Below are positions 38,592 through 50,259 of a stretch of DNA of 64,000 nt, piece by piece. Position 1 is the stretch's first letter. Each line of letters opens with the position of its first letter. Source of the stretch: Alligator mississippiensis (taxonomy: Eukaryota > Chordata > Crocodylia > Alligatoridae); the NCBI RefSeq assembly GCF_030867095.1, contig NC_081824.1, positions 253,023,956 to 253,087,955 on the forward strand, in the 5' to 3' direction. The translations under genes and the position numbers were made by a program. The notes beneath the pieces are model-generated. The model had not been told where the DNA came from. It searched no databases and saw only the letters and a list, made by a program, of their open reading frames with translations.

Positions 38592-39117
38592 GAAAGGGAT
38601 TTGAAAAATCCCACATCTCCTTCATAACATCTTATAACTATGATTATTCAAATTAACTGCTCAGGATGCATATAATGGAAATTGACTTGAGAACAGACGC
38701 CTTTCTCCATTTCTTTCTATCAAGTACAGCGAACAGCCCTTGGTGTACAGTGCATTTCTTTATTTGGTTGATGGTTGGTTGTACTTGTCTCATTACCTAG
38801 CATGATAACATCACTTCCTTACCACTCCAAGGTGGCTCATATGCTTAATCTTCCTGCACCCTACAAGCAAATCAGCAATAGTAAAGGCAAAGCTGAAACT
38901 GAACAGGCAATAACCTTTTTTGCTTTAAGTCTTTCATGCTGTGTGGCACATGGAACCTAAAAGGAGGCATCTTCACCTTTCAGTCAACTGCTCTTCTTTC
39001 TAACATTAAACCTCCTCATAAAATTATTTCAGTTTTCTCTCTGCTGTGTTCTATGTTTTTCTGGGCTGCCCTCTTTTCTTTCTCTCAGTAGGTTCCCAAA
39101 ATATTGCCTGTTCAGTT

Positions 39118-39160
39118 ATATCATAGAAAAGTAGGGCTGGAAGGGCTCTCAGGAGGTCAT
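39118..39160 (-). mobile_element. CR1 tail fragment, antisense
   Basis: ATCATAGAAAAGTAGGGCTGG followed by AGGAGGTCATC is the reverse complement of the CR1 3' terminus. It breaks off directly into a sense CR1 fragment. Confidence 0.75.
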
Positions 39161-39264
39161 CTTCAAGAGGAGACTGGACGGTCACCTTGCTGGGGTCACC
39201 AGCCTATAGTTGTCTTTCCTGCCTGGTGCAGGGGGCTGGACCCAATGATCTTTCTAGCATTGGC

Positions 39265-39595
39265 AACATGTAGGGGGTGCACGTGCACCCCCCGAGATTA
39301 GCCGCTGCCAGCAGCATTTGTGGGCAGTTGCCGCTGACGCTGCCAGTGGCATCTGCAGGCAGTTACCAATCACCACTCAGTGTTCGCCACCCCCCTGACC
39401 CCCTACTGCTGACACTGTCGTGGCCACCTCCAGGCAGTCCCCACTCAGCCCACCCTCACTGCTGACATTACCGTGGCTGCCTGTGGGTGGTCCCCATTCA
39501 CCACCACCATGCCCCCACCACTGCCACCACCACCACCGCCTGCAGGTGATTGCCATGCCCCCCCAGCCTCAGGAGGCACGAGGTGTTCATGCTTC
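39265..39595. repeat. GC-rich minisatellite-like insert within the CR1 tail
   Basis: It begins GGGGGTGCACGTGCACCCCC, a 20-bp palindrome, and continues with imperfect CTGCCxxTGGCAxCTGxxGGCAGT units and a CCACCACCA-rich stretch. It interrupts the CR1 tail between GGACCCAATGATC and AAGGTCCCTTCC. The ends are approximate. Confidence 0.6.
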
Positions 39596-39611
39596 CAAGG
39601 TCCCTTCCAGC

Positions 39612-39892
39612 CAGGGCCAGCCCACAATTTTTTGGGGCCCCCTGCAAGAAATAGTTTTGGGGTCCCCTGACACAAAGAAACTGGCAGCGGCAGTGGGGGA
39701 GGTGTGTGGCAGGCAGCTGAAGAAGCCGGCAGCAGTGGCATTGGCAGCAGGTGGGTGGTGAGCAGTTGGACATGAAGCCAGCATTGGCTGCACAAGGGGG
39801 AGGGGGATGGCAAGTGGCCAGACACAGGGGTCCCCTTGGCTGCAGGGCCCCCTGCAGCCGCAGGTTTTGCAGGATAGGATGGGCTGGCCCTG
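39612..39892. mobile_element. non-autonomous DNA transposon nested in CR1 (281 bp)
   Basis: Termini CAGGGCCAGCCCA and TGGGCTGGCCCTG are perfect 13-bp inverted repeats. The 8-bp target duplications CTTCCAGC (39604-39611 and 39893-39900) are perfect and come from the CR1 tail word TCCCTTCCAGCC. Size and duplication length fit hAT. Confidence 0.93.
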
Positions 39893-39930
39893 CTTCCAGC
39901 CTTACAATCTATGAATCTATTAATCTAGTC

Positions 39931-40285
39931 CAACCCCTACTGAAGGCCAGATCATCCCCAGCCATACAAGTCAAGTTTTTGTCCAACCTGATGTTAAAAG
40001 CTTCTAAGGATGGTGATTCTACAAATCCCCAAGGTAGCCTGCTACAATGCTTGACCACCCACATGGTCAGAAAGTTCCTCCTGATCTGCAGACTACATTT
40101 CCCTTGATGCAGTTTAAGACTGTTACTTCTAGCCCTGTCCCTTACAGCCACAGAGAACATTCGATCACCATCTTCTTTACAAACACTCTTCAGGTATTTG
40201 AAAACTGTTTTCAAATCTCACCCATCTTCTCTTTTTCAGACTAAAAAAATCCCAGTTCTTCCAACCTTTCCTTCATTGCCAAGTC
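39931..40285 (-). mobile_element. CR1 LINE 3' fragment, tail-to-tail with the preceding copy
   Basis: AATCTAGTCCAACCCC, GGATGGTGATTCTAC, CAAGGTAGCCTGC and CAGAAAGTTCCTCCTGATC are the reverse complement of the CR1 3' region. It joins the sense tail ending near 39930, so two CR1 copies meet at their 3' ends. Confidence 0.85.
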
Positions 40286-40692
40286 ATCCCATGGCCTGTT
40301 AACTTCTATCGTCTTTCTTTGATTCCATGGTAATGTTACTTTGCCTGGTCCTCTCATTTCTGTTTTTGTGATATCTATTTGAATCCTAACACTGGCAGGA
40401 TTCCTTTCAAGCAGGCCCATAAGTGCATAGAAATGAAGGGGAAAAGGAGGACAGGTTGTTTCAAACAAGTCTAGCATTTTTGTGTCTGCAGTTCTTGTAA
40501 AGGCTCCTTAGAAATACAGGTTGGCAACAGCAAACCTCTTATGTCTTTTTTAGTAAAGGCTTTTGTGACCCACTCTTTTGAAGAGTGTTATAATATATAT
40601 ATTTAACTTAGCTGCATTTAAAAAGATAGCAATATGGCAGTGACATTTTGACTGTAAAGATATAACATTTCTGTTTTCCTAGTCTCATAATG
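40286..40692. other. no recognisable feature
   Basis: Mixed spacer, possibly a continuation of the CR1 fragment in its first part. Confidence 0.5.
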
Positions 40693-40697
40693 CAAGC

Positions 40698-41219
40698 TGT
40701 AACAGGCTGGCTGGCAAAGGCTTACAGCAGACTGCACACTCCAGGCTTGTGGAGGACTACAGCCAGCTGCAGGCAGTCAGGAGTGACTGCAGGCTGCCTA
40801 GGAGAACTGCACTACATGCGGAGGATGATTAGCTTGCCACAGGAAGTTAAAGGCTCCTAGGGAAAGGAGCCACAGGGTGGTGACAGAGCTGAGCCAAACT
40901 TTCTCAGGGTTTGGCAAAAGACCCAGGACTGCAAGGCTGGAGGCAGCAGCACCATAAGGCCCGGAGAAGGAACTCACAAAGGAGAGAGAAGAAAGACTGC
41001 ACTGTTGCACTGAGGGAGCAGCATGAAGCCAGCAGCACCTGCTTGGGGCTGGGAAGAGACCTCAGGACTGCCAGTTGCCCTTTATGGACTGTGTTTATGG
41101 GTGTGTTTTGAAGACTAGTTTATGTTGATTCCTGTGTGGCAAGGGTGCCCAGGAATAAATGTACTGTTTGAGACTGAAATTGACTGGTTGAGCTAAGCGT
41201 TAACACCAAACCTGCTACA
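40698..41219 (+). mobile_element. solo LTR fossil (522 bp)
   Basis: It starts TGTAACAGG and ends CCTGCTACA, a TG...CA unit with short inverted ends. It is flanked by perfect 5-bp duplications CAAGC (40693-40697 and 41220-41224). A polyadenylation signal AATAAA is at 41154-41159, giving a plus orientation. No internal retroviral region adjoins, so this is a solo LTR left by recombination. The 5-bp duplication fits ERV-L-like or Ty3/gypsy elements; the family is not resolved. Confidence 0.88.
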
Positions 41220-41269
41220 CAAGCACAGGATATTCAAACAACAGGAAAAGCAGCAGATTCAAAACCAAT

Positions 41270-41575
41270 TAAAAGAAACTATTTTTTCACCTAACACCTC
41301 ACTGGATAGTGAAACCCATTGGTACGGGAGGCCACTGAGATTGATTTGGTACAATTCAAAGAGGGATTAGACATCCCTACAGATAGCAGGGATTTCCAGA
41401 GTTACATTTCAAACCCCCGCCTCTGAGAGAACCTCCTGCATCAGGTTAGAAGCCATATTATAAGGGGGAGAGGGTTTAAGACCATATCTACCAGGTGAAG
41501 AATTTCTTCTACCTTCCTCTGAAGCAGCTGTTCATGGCCAGATCTGCCCAAGTCTAGCAATTCCTATGTTCCTAT
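41270..41575 (+). mobile_element. CR1-like LINE 3' fragment, sense
   Basis: AAACTATTTTTTCACCTAAC, TACGGGAGGCCACTGAG, and TTCAAAGAGGGATTAGACAT follow the wording of a CR1 3'UTR. The right part, GCAATTCCTATGTTCCTAT, resembles its terminal repeat. Confidence 0.65.
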
Positions 41576-41918
41576 TTGTTGTCAGCTTTAAAATGTTTAA
41601 CACCTCTATTTTTCTATTAGACACCAAGACATGAACAGGCTCACCCAGGGCAAGTCAATCTATCTCAACTGGGGGCAGGAAGACAAGCAATCTCAGCTGG
41701 GGGTGGGAAGAAGCTATGAACACCTGAAACAGTCCTTAGAAGTAACATAGCCCTACCCCTAATAGTGACCAACTTACTCCAAGTGAAAGCAGGGGCAGTT
41801 GTCTCACTCTTCCCACTGTCTGCCTGCCTGTTTGACATACCACAGCTGCATGGTACCAATCACTCGAGGTGTACACCTCAAGCTTCACTTCTCCATTCAT
41901 ACACCCATAGCTCTAGCA

Positions 41919-42151
41919 CAGTGATTCTCAACTAGAACATCACACAAACACCTATGCATGATTCACAAGATAAACCCAGAGATTTCAAATAGGAATCCAT
42001 AGTGTCAAAAACATTCTGACCTGTGGTGGTTGCCAAGTTCTTTGCAAGAGCAGAATCACTCTATTATTTTTCTGTAGTCAAGAAAAGAGAAAAAGGTAAC
42101 AGCTGGCATTTTCCAAACGTGCCTTGAATCTGAAAAGGTTAAGAATCACTG
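41919..42151. mobile_element. non-autonomous hAT element (233 bp)
   Basis: The left end CAGTGATTCTCAACT and right end GGTTAAGAATCACTG are inverted repeats. Target duplications CTCTAGCA (41911-41918) and CCCTAGCT (42152-42159) match at six of eight bases. Confidence 0.85.
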
Positions 42152-42159
42152 CCCTAGCT

Positions 42160-43909
42160 TGTAACAACAATTGATTAGCCAGAGATTCATACTTCTCTAC
42201 AGTGTTAGCAAGCTGCCAAGTCAGGGAAAAATCTGACTCAGCAGAGCACTCTGACCAATTCTGCACTTTGGACTACACAAAACTATTTTGTACTTGTTCA
42301 ACATCTTATACCCTAAAACAGCTCACTATATAGTATTACAGTTTAAAAACAAATCTTTGCATTAAAAAGGCATCAAGGTTGCAAAGTCTAGGCTCAGATG
42401 TTGAGAAACACCAGAGCTGAAACTGTATCTGCAAACTTAAATCTGCCTTAATTGCACGATCATGTTGTTTTTTTCTCCCCTTCATAGGGCTCCTTTCTTG
42501 CCTAGTAGCACTTCATTAGTTTCAGCAGGAGGAGTTAGAGGACTTGCTGGCTGGGGTGATCTCTAAATTGTGTGTGTAGGAGAGAATGGGGGGGGGACAT
42601 AGGAGAGGGACCATGTTTTATCCTTATTGTTCAGGTTTTAATTACTGCACACTGTACACATGCTTCTCAGGGTTTTCTACAGTCCTCATCACTACAGTGT
42701 CAAATGTTAAACATCCTGTGAGATGAGGTGGTATTATCATCCTTGTTTTCCAGATGGGGAACCAAGACTCAGAAATCAAGGCTAAAACACAACGGATGTC
42801 CGTTCCTTGTGGATTTCCAGTTTGAGGGACCTGGGACCCCTAGTGTATGCAGCACTTTGTATACTCCAGCACAGGTCCCAGCAACTTTGACTGCAATGAT
42901 AAGTATTCAGCACGTCTGAAAACCAGGCCACAGCTCATTGACTTGGGCACCCCGAAAATTAAGAAAACAGAGTTAGTGACAGCCTGTAAGAAGGTTTGTT
43001 AAACAGGGCTGCCCAGCAGAGGCAGGGACAGAACTCAGTGTTCCAGGGCAGTATCTTCTCTCTTCCTGCACACTTTCTTCTTTCTGCAGCAAACAGAGCA
43101 AAGGTCCTACAGACAGCACTGTCCCTCACGACAGAGTCCTGATTCTCCTCCAGAGTGGGTCTGTTCTCTGCACTAGAGGAGGCAGGTTTGCAATGAAAAA
43201 AAACCAATAATATACAATCACACAATTAAGGCTCCCACAGGCTGCAAATACACTAGGGAGCCACACTAAGCTTGCACAGGCAGTATTAAACCTAGATCTC
43301 CCTAACTTTTGAGGGCTTCGTTTTGTAAAAAAAAACAACTCCTATTTGCTGAATGGAGGGACAAGCAGATTGAGGGATCTTTGGTTCCACTCCTTTCTTC
43401 CTGCTTCCCCCATGCCCCCTTCCACCTTGCTTCTGTCCCAGGACTCTCTCTTCCCCCCAAAGTGGTAAATTTTTTTTTTCCATTGCCCTATTATTATTAT
43501 CATTATCTCTGGTGAAGAGGGGCCCGATACTGAAAGTTCACCCAGGGCCACCAGTAGTCTAGGTACAGTGCTGCTTGGGTCTTCCCTTCCCAGCACCAAC
43601 TATACCCAAAGTCTTCTACTCCATCACTAGCTTTCAGTCCTAATCTCTCATCCCCCTTGTCATCCACCCCCTCCATAATTCCAGAGCAGATTGGTCTCCT
43701 TTCCCACCCCATCCTCACTTCCCCCCTCTATTGGTTCACATTCCCAGTCTCCCCCTTTTCTCCCAGTTCATCCTCCTCTGACCTCAGCAGTCCTCCACCA
43801 TTTCCCTCACTGACTCCCAGTCCCAAGCTCTCCCACAACCCCCATCCAGAGTTTCTCTCCCTCCCAGGCTCCCCAAGCAGTTTTGTAAGCAACACTTCTT
43901 GGATACCAG
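42160..43909. other. no recognisable gene; CT-rich stretch at 43380-43900
   Basis: Spacer sequence. The last 500 bases are pyrimidine-rich on the plus strand (runs of CTCCC and TCCCC), which keeps frames open without suggesting coding. Confidence 0.55.
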
Positions 43910-44123
43910 CAGTGGCATAACTAGTCTGGGACAAACAAGACAATACCCACCCCCTTCCCTCTCAGGCACTGACTAGGGAAAAGGAGGAGGCAGAAAGGAA
44001 GTAGTTGCTTGCCATCAGCCGCACAACTGCAGTAATGATCACAGCAGCCATTGGAAGTCACCCTACACGGATGGGTACCAGAAGTTAACTCATGGTACTC
44101 ATCCATTTCTAGTTACTCTACTG
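43910..44123. mobile_element. small non-autonomous DNA element, CAGTGGCATAACTAG type (214 bp)
   Basis: The left end CAGTGGCATAACTAG and the reverse complement of the right end, CAGTAGAGTAACTAG, match at 12 of 15 bases. Related to the weaker copy at 30701. Target duplications are not evident. Confidence 0.65.
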
Positions 44124-44383
44124 CCCCTGAGCACCAATTGCAGAAAGTGCTGAGTTTTGTCCTTGGAGCTTTAGGCTGGAGTATTCTCAGTCTCTGCTTG
44201 GGGACATGTTCAATCTGAACAGGTTTTAGTCCCAGCAGGAGCATTGGCACACCCCAGTCAAAATCCCCAGCCTTCTCTTCAGGCAACACCCAATGCTTCT
44301 GAAGAAGGCAAAAGAAAACCCCCCAGCCCTGATGCATGTAGCAGCAGGAAGGGGAAAAAATTTCCTTCCTGGAACCATGAAGC

Positions 44384-44735
44384 AACTGTCATGCCAGGTC
44401 ATAGGCAGACAGGTCTGGGGCTTACCTCAGTCAGGAAAAGCAGCCAAGGTCTGAGGGGATCATGCCAAGTCAGGGTAGAGGGAAGCCAAGGAGCCAGAAG
44501 ATCCATCTGAGGAACCAAATCAGAGATCCAGAGGATCAGAAAGAGCATGGGGTCAGGAAGTGAGCTGGGTCAGGTACCAGGAAATCAAACCAGAATTGGA
44601 TCAGGTATCCAAAGGATTGGGCCAAACTCAGGATCCATGGGCAAGCCAGGTCAGGCTTCCAGAGGGTCTGTCAGGATGCCAGTAGCAGCATAAGTCAAGG
44701 GTATAGCTGGTCACTCCAGTGGCAGGGGGTGGGTG
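44384..44735 (+). repeat. dispersed AG-rich repeat, copy 1 (partner at 50497)
   Basis: Starts GTCATGCCAGGTCATAGGCA and continues with many GTCAGG/AAGCCAGGA words, ending near CTGGTCACTCCAGTGGCAGG. The same order of words is at 50497-50925 on the same strand. It may be a fragment of a larger interspersed element, family unknown. Confidence 0.6.
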
Positions 44736-44884
44736 CATGCCTAGGGCCAGCTGTGTCCACCCCATGCTCTGCTAACACGACAGACCAGGGTGAGTGCCAG
44801 GTAGGCTGAAGCCCCAGGTTCAAGGCCACAGCAGCCAGCAAAGCCTGGGAGATGCCTGCAATTGAGCATAGGCCTAGCTACTCC

Positions 44885-45310
44885 TAGATCCTCCCTTTCC
44901 AGTGCTGATCCTTCTCTTAGTGAACACCTCCAAGGACAGAGAATACACAACTGCCCTATGTAGTTTATTCCCTCATGGACCTAACAGTGAAGTTTTCTTG
45001 ATATCCAATCCAAACCTGCTTTGCTGCAACTTCAAGCCATTGGACCTTGCCCTGCTCTCTGCAGCTAGGGAGAAACGGTGTTTTCCCTTTTCTTTATGGA
45101 AGCCTTTCAGACATTGGGAGAGTGCTATCATGTCCCCTCTTAGGCATGTTTAGCTTGTGGAAAAGATGCTTGTTTCCTTCAACCTCTCCTCATATGGCTT
45201 GCCTTCCAAGCCTTTAATTATTTTTGTTGTCCCATTTCTGGTCTCTCTCGAACTTTTCCACATCCCTTAAAAAATGCAGAGCCCCCAGCTGAACACAATA
45301 CTCTGTCAAT
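44885..45310 (-). mobile_element. CR1 LINE 3' fragment
   Basis: AACACCTCCAAGGACAGAGA, ATATCCAATCCAAACCTGC, ATCATGTCCCCTCTTAGGC and GCTGAACACAATACTCTG are the reverse complement of a CR1 ORF2 end and 3' region. It is a different subfamily from the copies at 30 and 40 kb. Confidence 0.85.
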
Positions 45311-47922
45311 CCCTTTGGGCAGCTGCAGGCACTCAGGCATTTCCTTTCCTCTCATGCTTTGCAGGCAGGTTGCAAACCTGGAAAAATACTGAGGTTTTTA
45401 TATGATGAAAGCCAGCCTCTCAACCACTCCAAACATGTTATGGCAGAATAAAGTCATGACCTGTTCTTGCGTCTGCCACCCCTGTGGGTGTCTCATATAT
45501 AACTGTGCATCAGAGCAGCCCGAACAGATCACAAATGGAAATTATTTCATAAGCATCCTGTAAAAAAAAAGACACAGACACGCACACATGCACAAAACTG
45601 AATTGTTCAGGGCACATGTATGAAGACTGACATCTACTCTCTAAGGTCTAACCCCTATGCTCTGTTTCAAAAGGCAACCTTGTTTCAAAAAGTCCAGTTC
45701 TTGCAGGCAGTGTGAAACCTAGTCTCTCTCTCTCCTACTTTAAGAGTGGTAGGTAGGTTCTTGGATCACAAGAGCTTGCCCAGCTCCATAAAATGCACAG
45801 GACCTCGTCATGACCAGCCTAGAAGGAAGTGGCCTGCTTTCGGGGCTTTGGGCATCTGCAGTCTGGGTTCTGACTGCACAGTGAGTTTCTCCTGGGGAGA
45901 CATTTTTAAAAATACTTCATTAGACTCTTCCAGCTTGCTACTGGCATTGTTTTAATGCTGTTGCTGGCTACAAATCTTCCGTTTACTTGTATGGTAGAAA
46001 TCGTGAGCTTATACTATGCGTGACCTTTCGGAAAGGAGAAAGGAGTTACTGACTCTTTGTAGCCTCTGTAAGCAACCTACTAATTTGATCCAGGAGTCTC
46101 TTGTTGATCTCATGTGATCCTTCAGACTAGAACTCTTGCTTTATAGGAGATACAAATATTAAAATAAAATAGGCACCAAAACAGGTTTGGGGTCACTGAA
46201 ACCCATTATTCTACACAACTGATCCCAATATAGGAAGTGATCAAGCCAAATCATGTTGGTTTGCTCTGAAGAGGACACCTCAGTCTTTTGGGCTGACAGC
46301 TCAGCTTTTTGCTTGGACTCTTCTCTTCTACACTCTTGTTCCCTTGGTTGCTTATTCACCTTCTCAGCAACAGCCATGGCTTCTTATTTGGATCCCAGGC
46401 ATGCTTGCTGAGATGGTTTCTGGAGGTTAACCAGAGATATGTCTTCTCTTTCAGCCTCTCTCATTTGTCCTGCTGGCTCTCATGGCTTCTGTCAAAGGAT
46501 CTCAAGTCATTAGAAAACCTGGATTAAGTTTTGAAGCATCTGAGAGACAGGGGGTATCACTATCCTCATAGTCCCTTACATGATAGACTAACTGAGGGTC
46601 AGAGTGAGTGCAGTCCCCCCACCCCCAGGGTTACAACAGCAAGCCAGTAGCACCAAATTCTTGAGTCCCAGGTCCCTGATGGAACAATCAGATTTTGCTT
46701 CTTCCCTGTGCTGTTGCTATGTTAAGGGGCAAATTCTACCCTAGGTACTCACAAGTAGCTGTTATTAAATTTGTGGGAGCTGGGTACTCTGCATCACAGG
46801 GCAGAATTTGGCCCAAAGGGTTTATAATATGGCACTGCAGGAAACCAGGTAACATGCTGCTTATATGACCACAAGAGACTGCAGAGCTGGCAGCCTGAAG
46901 AACGTGGATCTCAAGGAGGTGGAGTACTAGGCAATATATCTCTAGGGTAGTGTGGAGAATGGATTAAAAGGCAGGAGTGTACTTGATGTATTTTTATTAT
47001 TGGTATGAAAAAGTATTGTAGTGGGGATAAAACGAGCTGATATTTATGACAACATGATCTACCACAGAGAGAAATCTGTCAGGATAAAATAAGCCTCTAT
47101 CTAGCACCTTTGTCATTTGGGTGACACTCCAGAATAGCTGTTCTTGAGCAAGGGCTTTTTATTTATTTTAATAATTCACAAAGCATGCCACTGTTCAAGG
47201 GCCTGGCTGGCACTACTGCAAGCTCAAGATGCAGCAGCGTTAACTAACATTACTTCCTGGCTTCAGCTATCTTCCTGCCTATTTGGATCAATTGATAGAT
47301 GCAGCTTTGCAGTCTCCCTTTACCTGAACAAGCACGTCTCAGCAGAAGGGGCCCAGCTATTTAGCTTTGCTTTGCATGAGAAAGTGGTCATGTCCTGATG
47401 AAGTCAATTATATCATGATGCTGCAACATGACCATCTTCACATTCCCTCCTGCTGACCTTCTACAGCAGTTGCCCTGATAGTTGTTGGCGATTGTCTCAG
47501 TTTTTAGAAGCACTAGGAAACCCTGATATTACATCAGGTGCTGGGGCACTTGTGCACCAGGAGCAGCAAGTTGACAGGGCACAAGGTACAGGAGGCACAC
47601 TCAGCTCCACATGCACAGAAGGCCAATCTTGAGAAGTATGCAGGAAGGGAACCCTGGGATGGGAAGAGAAATGCAGATGGAGAACCTCACTCCTGGGCTA
47701 AGCATATTAGTGGGCACTTTGGGGCACAGTAGCTAAGCCTACAGCCTGGCAAATTTTGGGAAATTAATTTGCATTATACAGCCAACTTCTTAAGGACATC
47801 AAAGCCCCTGCTGATCCATAGTAATCTTGCCTGCTTCCATAGGTGCTGACTTGGTTTTTCAGTGGTGGGTGCTTTTTTTTTGGCATCCCTACACCAAACC
47901 CTGTGCATACACAGAGGCTGCG
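45311..47922. other. no recognisable feature
   Basis: Mixed spacer. The stretch near 47840-47880 (CATAGGTGCTGACTTGG, then AGTGGTGGGTGCT) is related to 50085-50150 and begins the composite repeat around the palindromic core. Confidence 0.5.
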
Positions 47923-47948
47923 CATTACTTCAACTCAGTTTGCCCAAT

Positions 47949-48045
47949 GTCTGTAAAGATCAGGCCTTTTAGTGGGGCTTTTATCTAATAGCTAACTGAA
48001 TCAGCTTTAGCTAAAGCACCCAGTCTTTACAGACACTGCAGAGCC
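47949..48045 (-). repeat. 97-bp palindromic core, copy 1
   Basis: The reverse complement is 94/97 identical to 50260-50356. The core has inverted ends of TCTGTAAAGA. Upstream on the plus strand is CATTACTTCAA (47923-47933), which also lies upstream of copy 2 in the same orientation although the core is reversed. Probably a small MITE. Confidence 0.85.
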
Positions 48046-48047
48046 TC

Positions 48048-48128
48048 CTTACTACTCACCATCTGCCACTGTGAGGCAGGACACTGAGCTAGACAGACCT
48101 ATGGTCTGACTTAATAAGTGGCAGCTCT
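48048..48128 (+). mobile_element. CR1-like terminal tail
   Basis: CTGTGAGGCAGGACACTGAGC, AGACAGACCTATGGTCTGAC and GGCAGCTCTTATGTAATG follow the common reptilian CR1 3' terminus (GGATACTGGGCTAGATGGACC, GGTCTGACCCAGTATGGC). Confidence 0.7.
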
Positions 48129-48611
48129 TATGTAATGAGTTGTCTCCTTACAGTCAACAGAAGGAAGCACATGTTTGAATAATACAATGCTGAATCAGGG
48201 CCTGAATGAGGTGGGGAAGGTCCATCAGTGATAACAGCATGTGGCTATCTGCTAGTCCTATAACTGTTACAACTGCTAATACATATACTTTAGAATGGCC
48301 ATATGCTGCATGTGCACAAGGGGTAATAAGTGAAGTAAAAAATTGTTGGAGTTGGCATTTCCTGGTGTTTGGTGAGGTCTAGAAAGGGATTTCAGCATTT
48401 GAAGCCCAGCACTGCAGAACTGAACCACTTCAGGGAGCTGAGTGGTGTCCTGAGCCACCTATAGCACCCAGGAAGCTTGAGGTGTCTGGAAATGACTTAC
48501 CAGAGGTCAGCTGGGGAGGTGGAAATGCCTAAGCTATCTGATATTAAATGCTGATCCTAAGCTCCACCCTCTCAGTTGGTATGAGGCACCTAAAGTAACC
48601 AGCCCAGATAC

Positions 48612-49322
48612 TGTGGCATATCATCACATATAACACAATACTTATGTTCTTCAGTTAAAGAACAACTAGATGCTTTATTAATGTGCTAGGGGGCTAGCAC
48701 TGTATTATTCAATTTAAGATCAAAGCAAAAACAAATAGAACTATCAGAATGCATACCAATTTGCTAGGTTATAGATAAAGCTTTTAAACCACTACAAACT
48801 AGGCAAAAATAGCCAAAAGATACTATCACTAGTTCTGCAGTCACTGGAGTTAAATGTACACTTCAGATTCAGAAAACAAAATCGAGTTTTGTTGAGTGTC
48901 TTGAAGGCCTCCAATACTCCACTGTCAGTCATTTCAACACCTGTGTTAATAGCACCACACCCAAGTTAAGGTTTTTAGCTAGAGCTAAAAACAATCTGCA
49001 GGGCTGTGAAAATAGAAGAGACAGTTACCAGGAATGGCTAACAGACAGCAACACTGAAGAAGAAAAGATTGTTTGAGGAGTGGAATGTGAAGATCATTAG
49101 ATGGAGAGAGGGTCCTTAGCATCTGTGGAGTGGAGAGAGATTAGTAGGAATTGGAGAGATTCATCAGAGGGCAAGAAGTCAATCGACTCCCTCAGCACTG
49201 CTTGAATAGAAATGCAGCTGTCACCACCAGGCAGTTGGTTTTAAAGTTTGAGTAGAGCAGGAATTAAAGGGGGGTGCAACTGCACAACTACACCCCCCCT
49301 TCCCTCCAGATCTGCCCCCGCA
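48612..49322 (-). mobile_element. non-autonomous DNA element, copy 2 of the 685-bp family
   Basis: Aligns in reverse with 33151-33835 from ATATCATCACATATAACACA on the left to GAGCAGGAATTAAAG on the right. The termini are more worn than in copy 1. No coding sequence. Confidence 0.75.
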
Positions 49323-50245
49323 TCCAGCCAGTAAGTCAGATTGGGTAAAGTGGGAGGTCCCCACATCCTTGCTTGTCTTTTGGGTGAGGCCTAACCTGAA
49401 GGTTGTGCTTGGGAGGTGTCTGTTGGTCTGGGGCCTATGGGAAGAGGGGCAAGAGAGTGCCTTGTTTGAAGCTCCTGCTGGGGTTGGGGTCCGTGCATCT
49501 CTGCAAGTTCAGAATGTGCATGCCCAGGGGCAGGTCACTGGCATCCTGGGATTTTACATGAAGAAACTTGAGTGCTGCAGGGATGGGGAGGATGTTAAGC
49601 ACCTACAGGGTTATGTAGCAGCTGAGCAGGGAAGATCTCAACAGTGCCTAAATGTTGGACCTAGGTGCCAAAAAGGTGCTGGCAGGCATTTAAGCCCATC
49701 TATGGATCTAGCCCAAAGTACTTTACTTTCCAGACAAGATGCTCTTTTGACTTGGCTTTTGATGGAAATACAGAAGAGGAGATTCCACCTTGTACAACTA
49801 TGTGCAGGAACACTGGGATGCTGTCCCTGCCCCAGAGGAATAGCCAGCAAGGCCACCTGGCCTCACCCTAGCCATGCTTCACCCAATCACAATCACCCTT
49901 TGGAGGTAGTAAGTTTTCAGTTTTCTGACACTTACCACTTCTCTCTTCTCCTCCCTCCCCACCCCTTAATCCTACCTACAGCACAGGCTTATTTTAATGT
50001 TGGGGAATGGGACCACTTCTCAGCCATTAGAAAGTTCCCAGTGTGATAAATCAGGAAATCAGCATGACAATTCAGAAGCAGGCATAGGTGTTGGCTCCAT
50101 GAATGCTCCAGGACTCCAGCATTCACCAAAAAAAAAAATAGTGGGTGCTCAGTACCCATGAGCCACACCTGTTTTGGTTTTATATGTTAGATCTCTGTGG
50201 CTTGCAGACATTTAAAAAAGATGCACTTTACTGGAAGAAGTAGCA
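49323..50245. other. no recognisable gene
   Basis: A 225-codon plus-strand frame at 49369-50046 has a mixed composition and no family resemblance. I consider it chance. The stretch at 50085-50165 belongs to the composite repeat shared with 47840. Confidence 0.5.
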
Positions 50246-50259
50246 CATTACTTCAATCC

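Larger units (their letters stand above)
39161..39930 (+). mobile_element. CR1 3' tail, sense, interrupted by two insertions
   Basis: AAGAGGAGACTGGACGGTCACC, GGGGGCTGGACCCAATGATC and, after interruptions, GGTCCCTTCCAGC and TTACAATCTATGAATC are consecutive pieces of the CR1 3' end. The gap at about 39265-39595 is a GC-rich minisatellite-like insert, and 39612-39892 is a DNA transposon with target duplications. Confidence 0.75.

Noticed and set aside
49369-50046. 225-codon plus-strand frame
   Set aside because: No family resemblance and no supporting context. Compositional bias and chance are adequate explanations.
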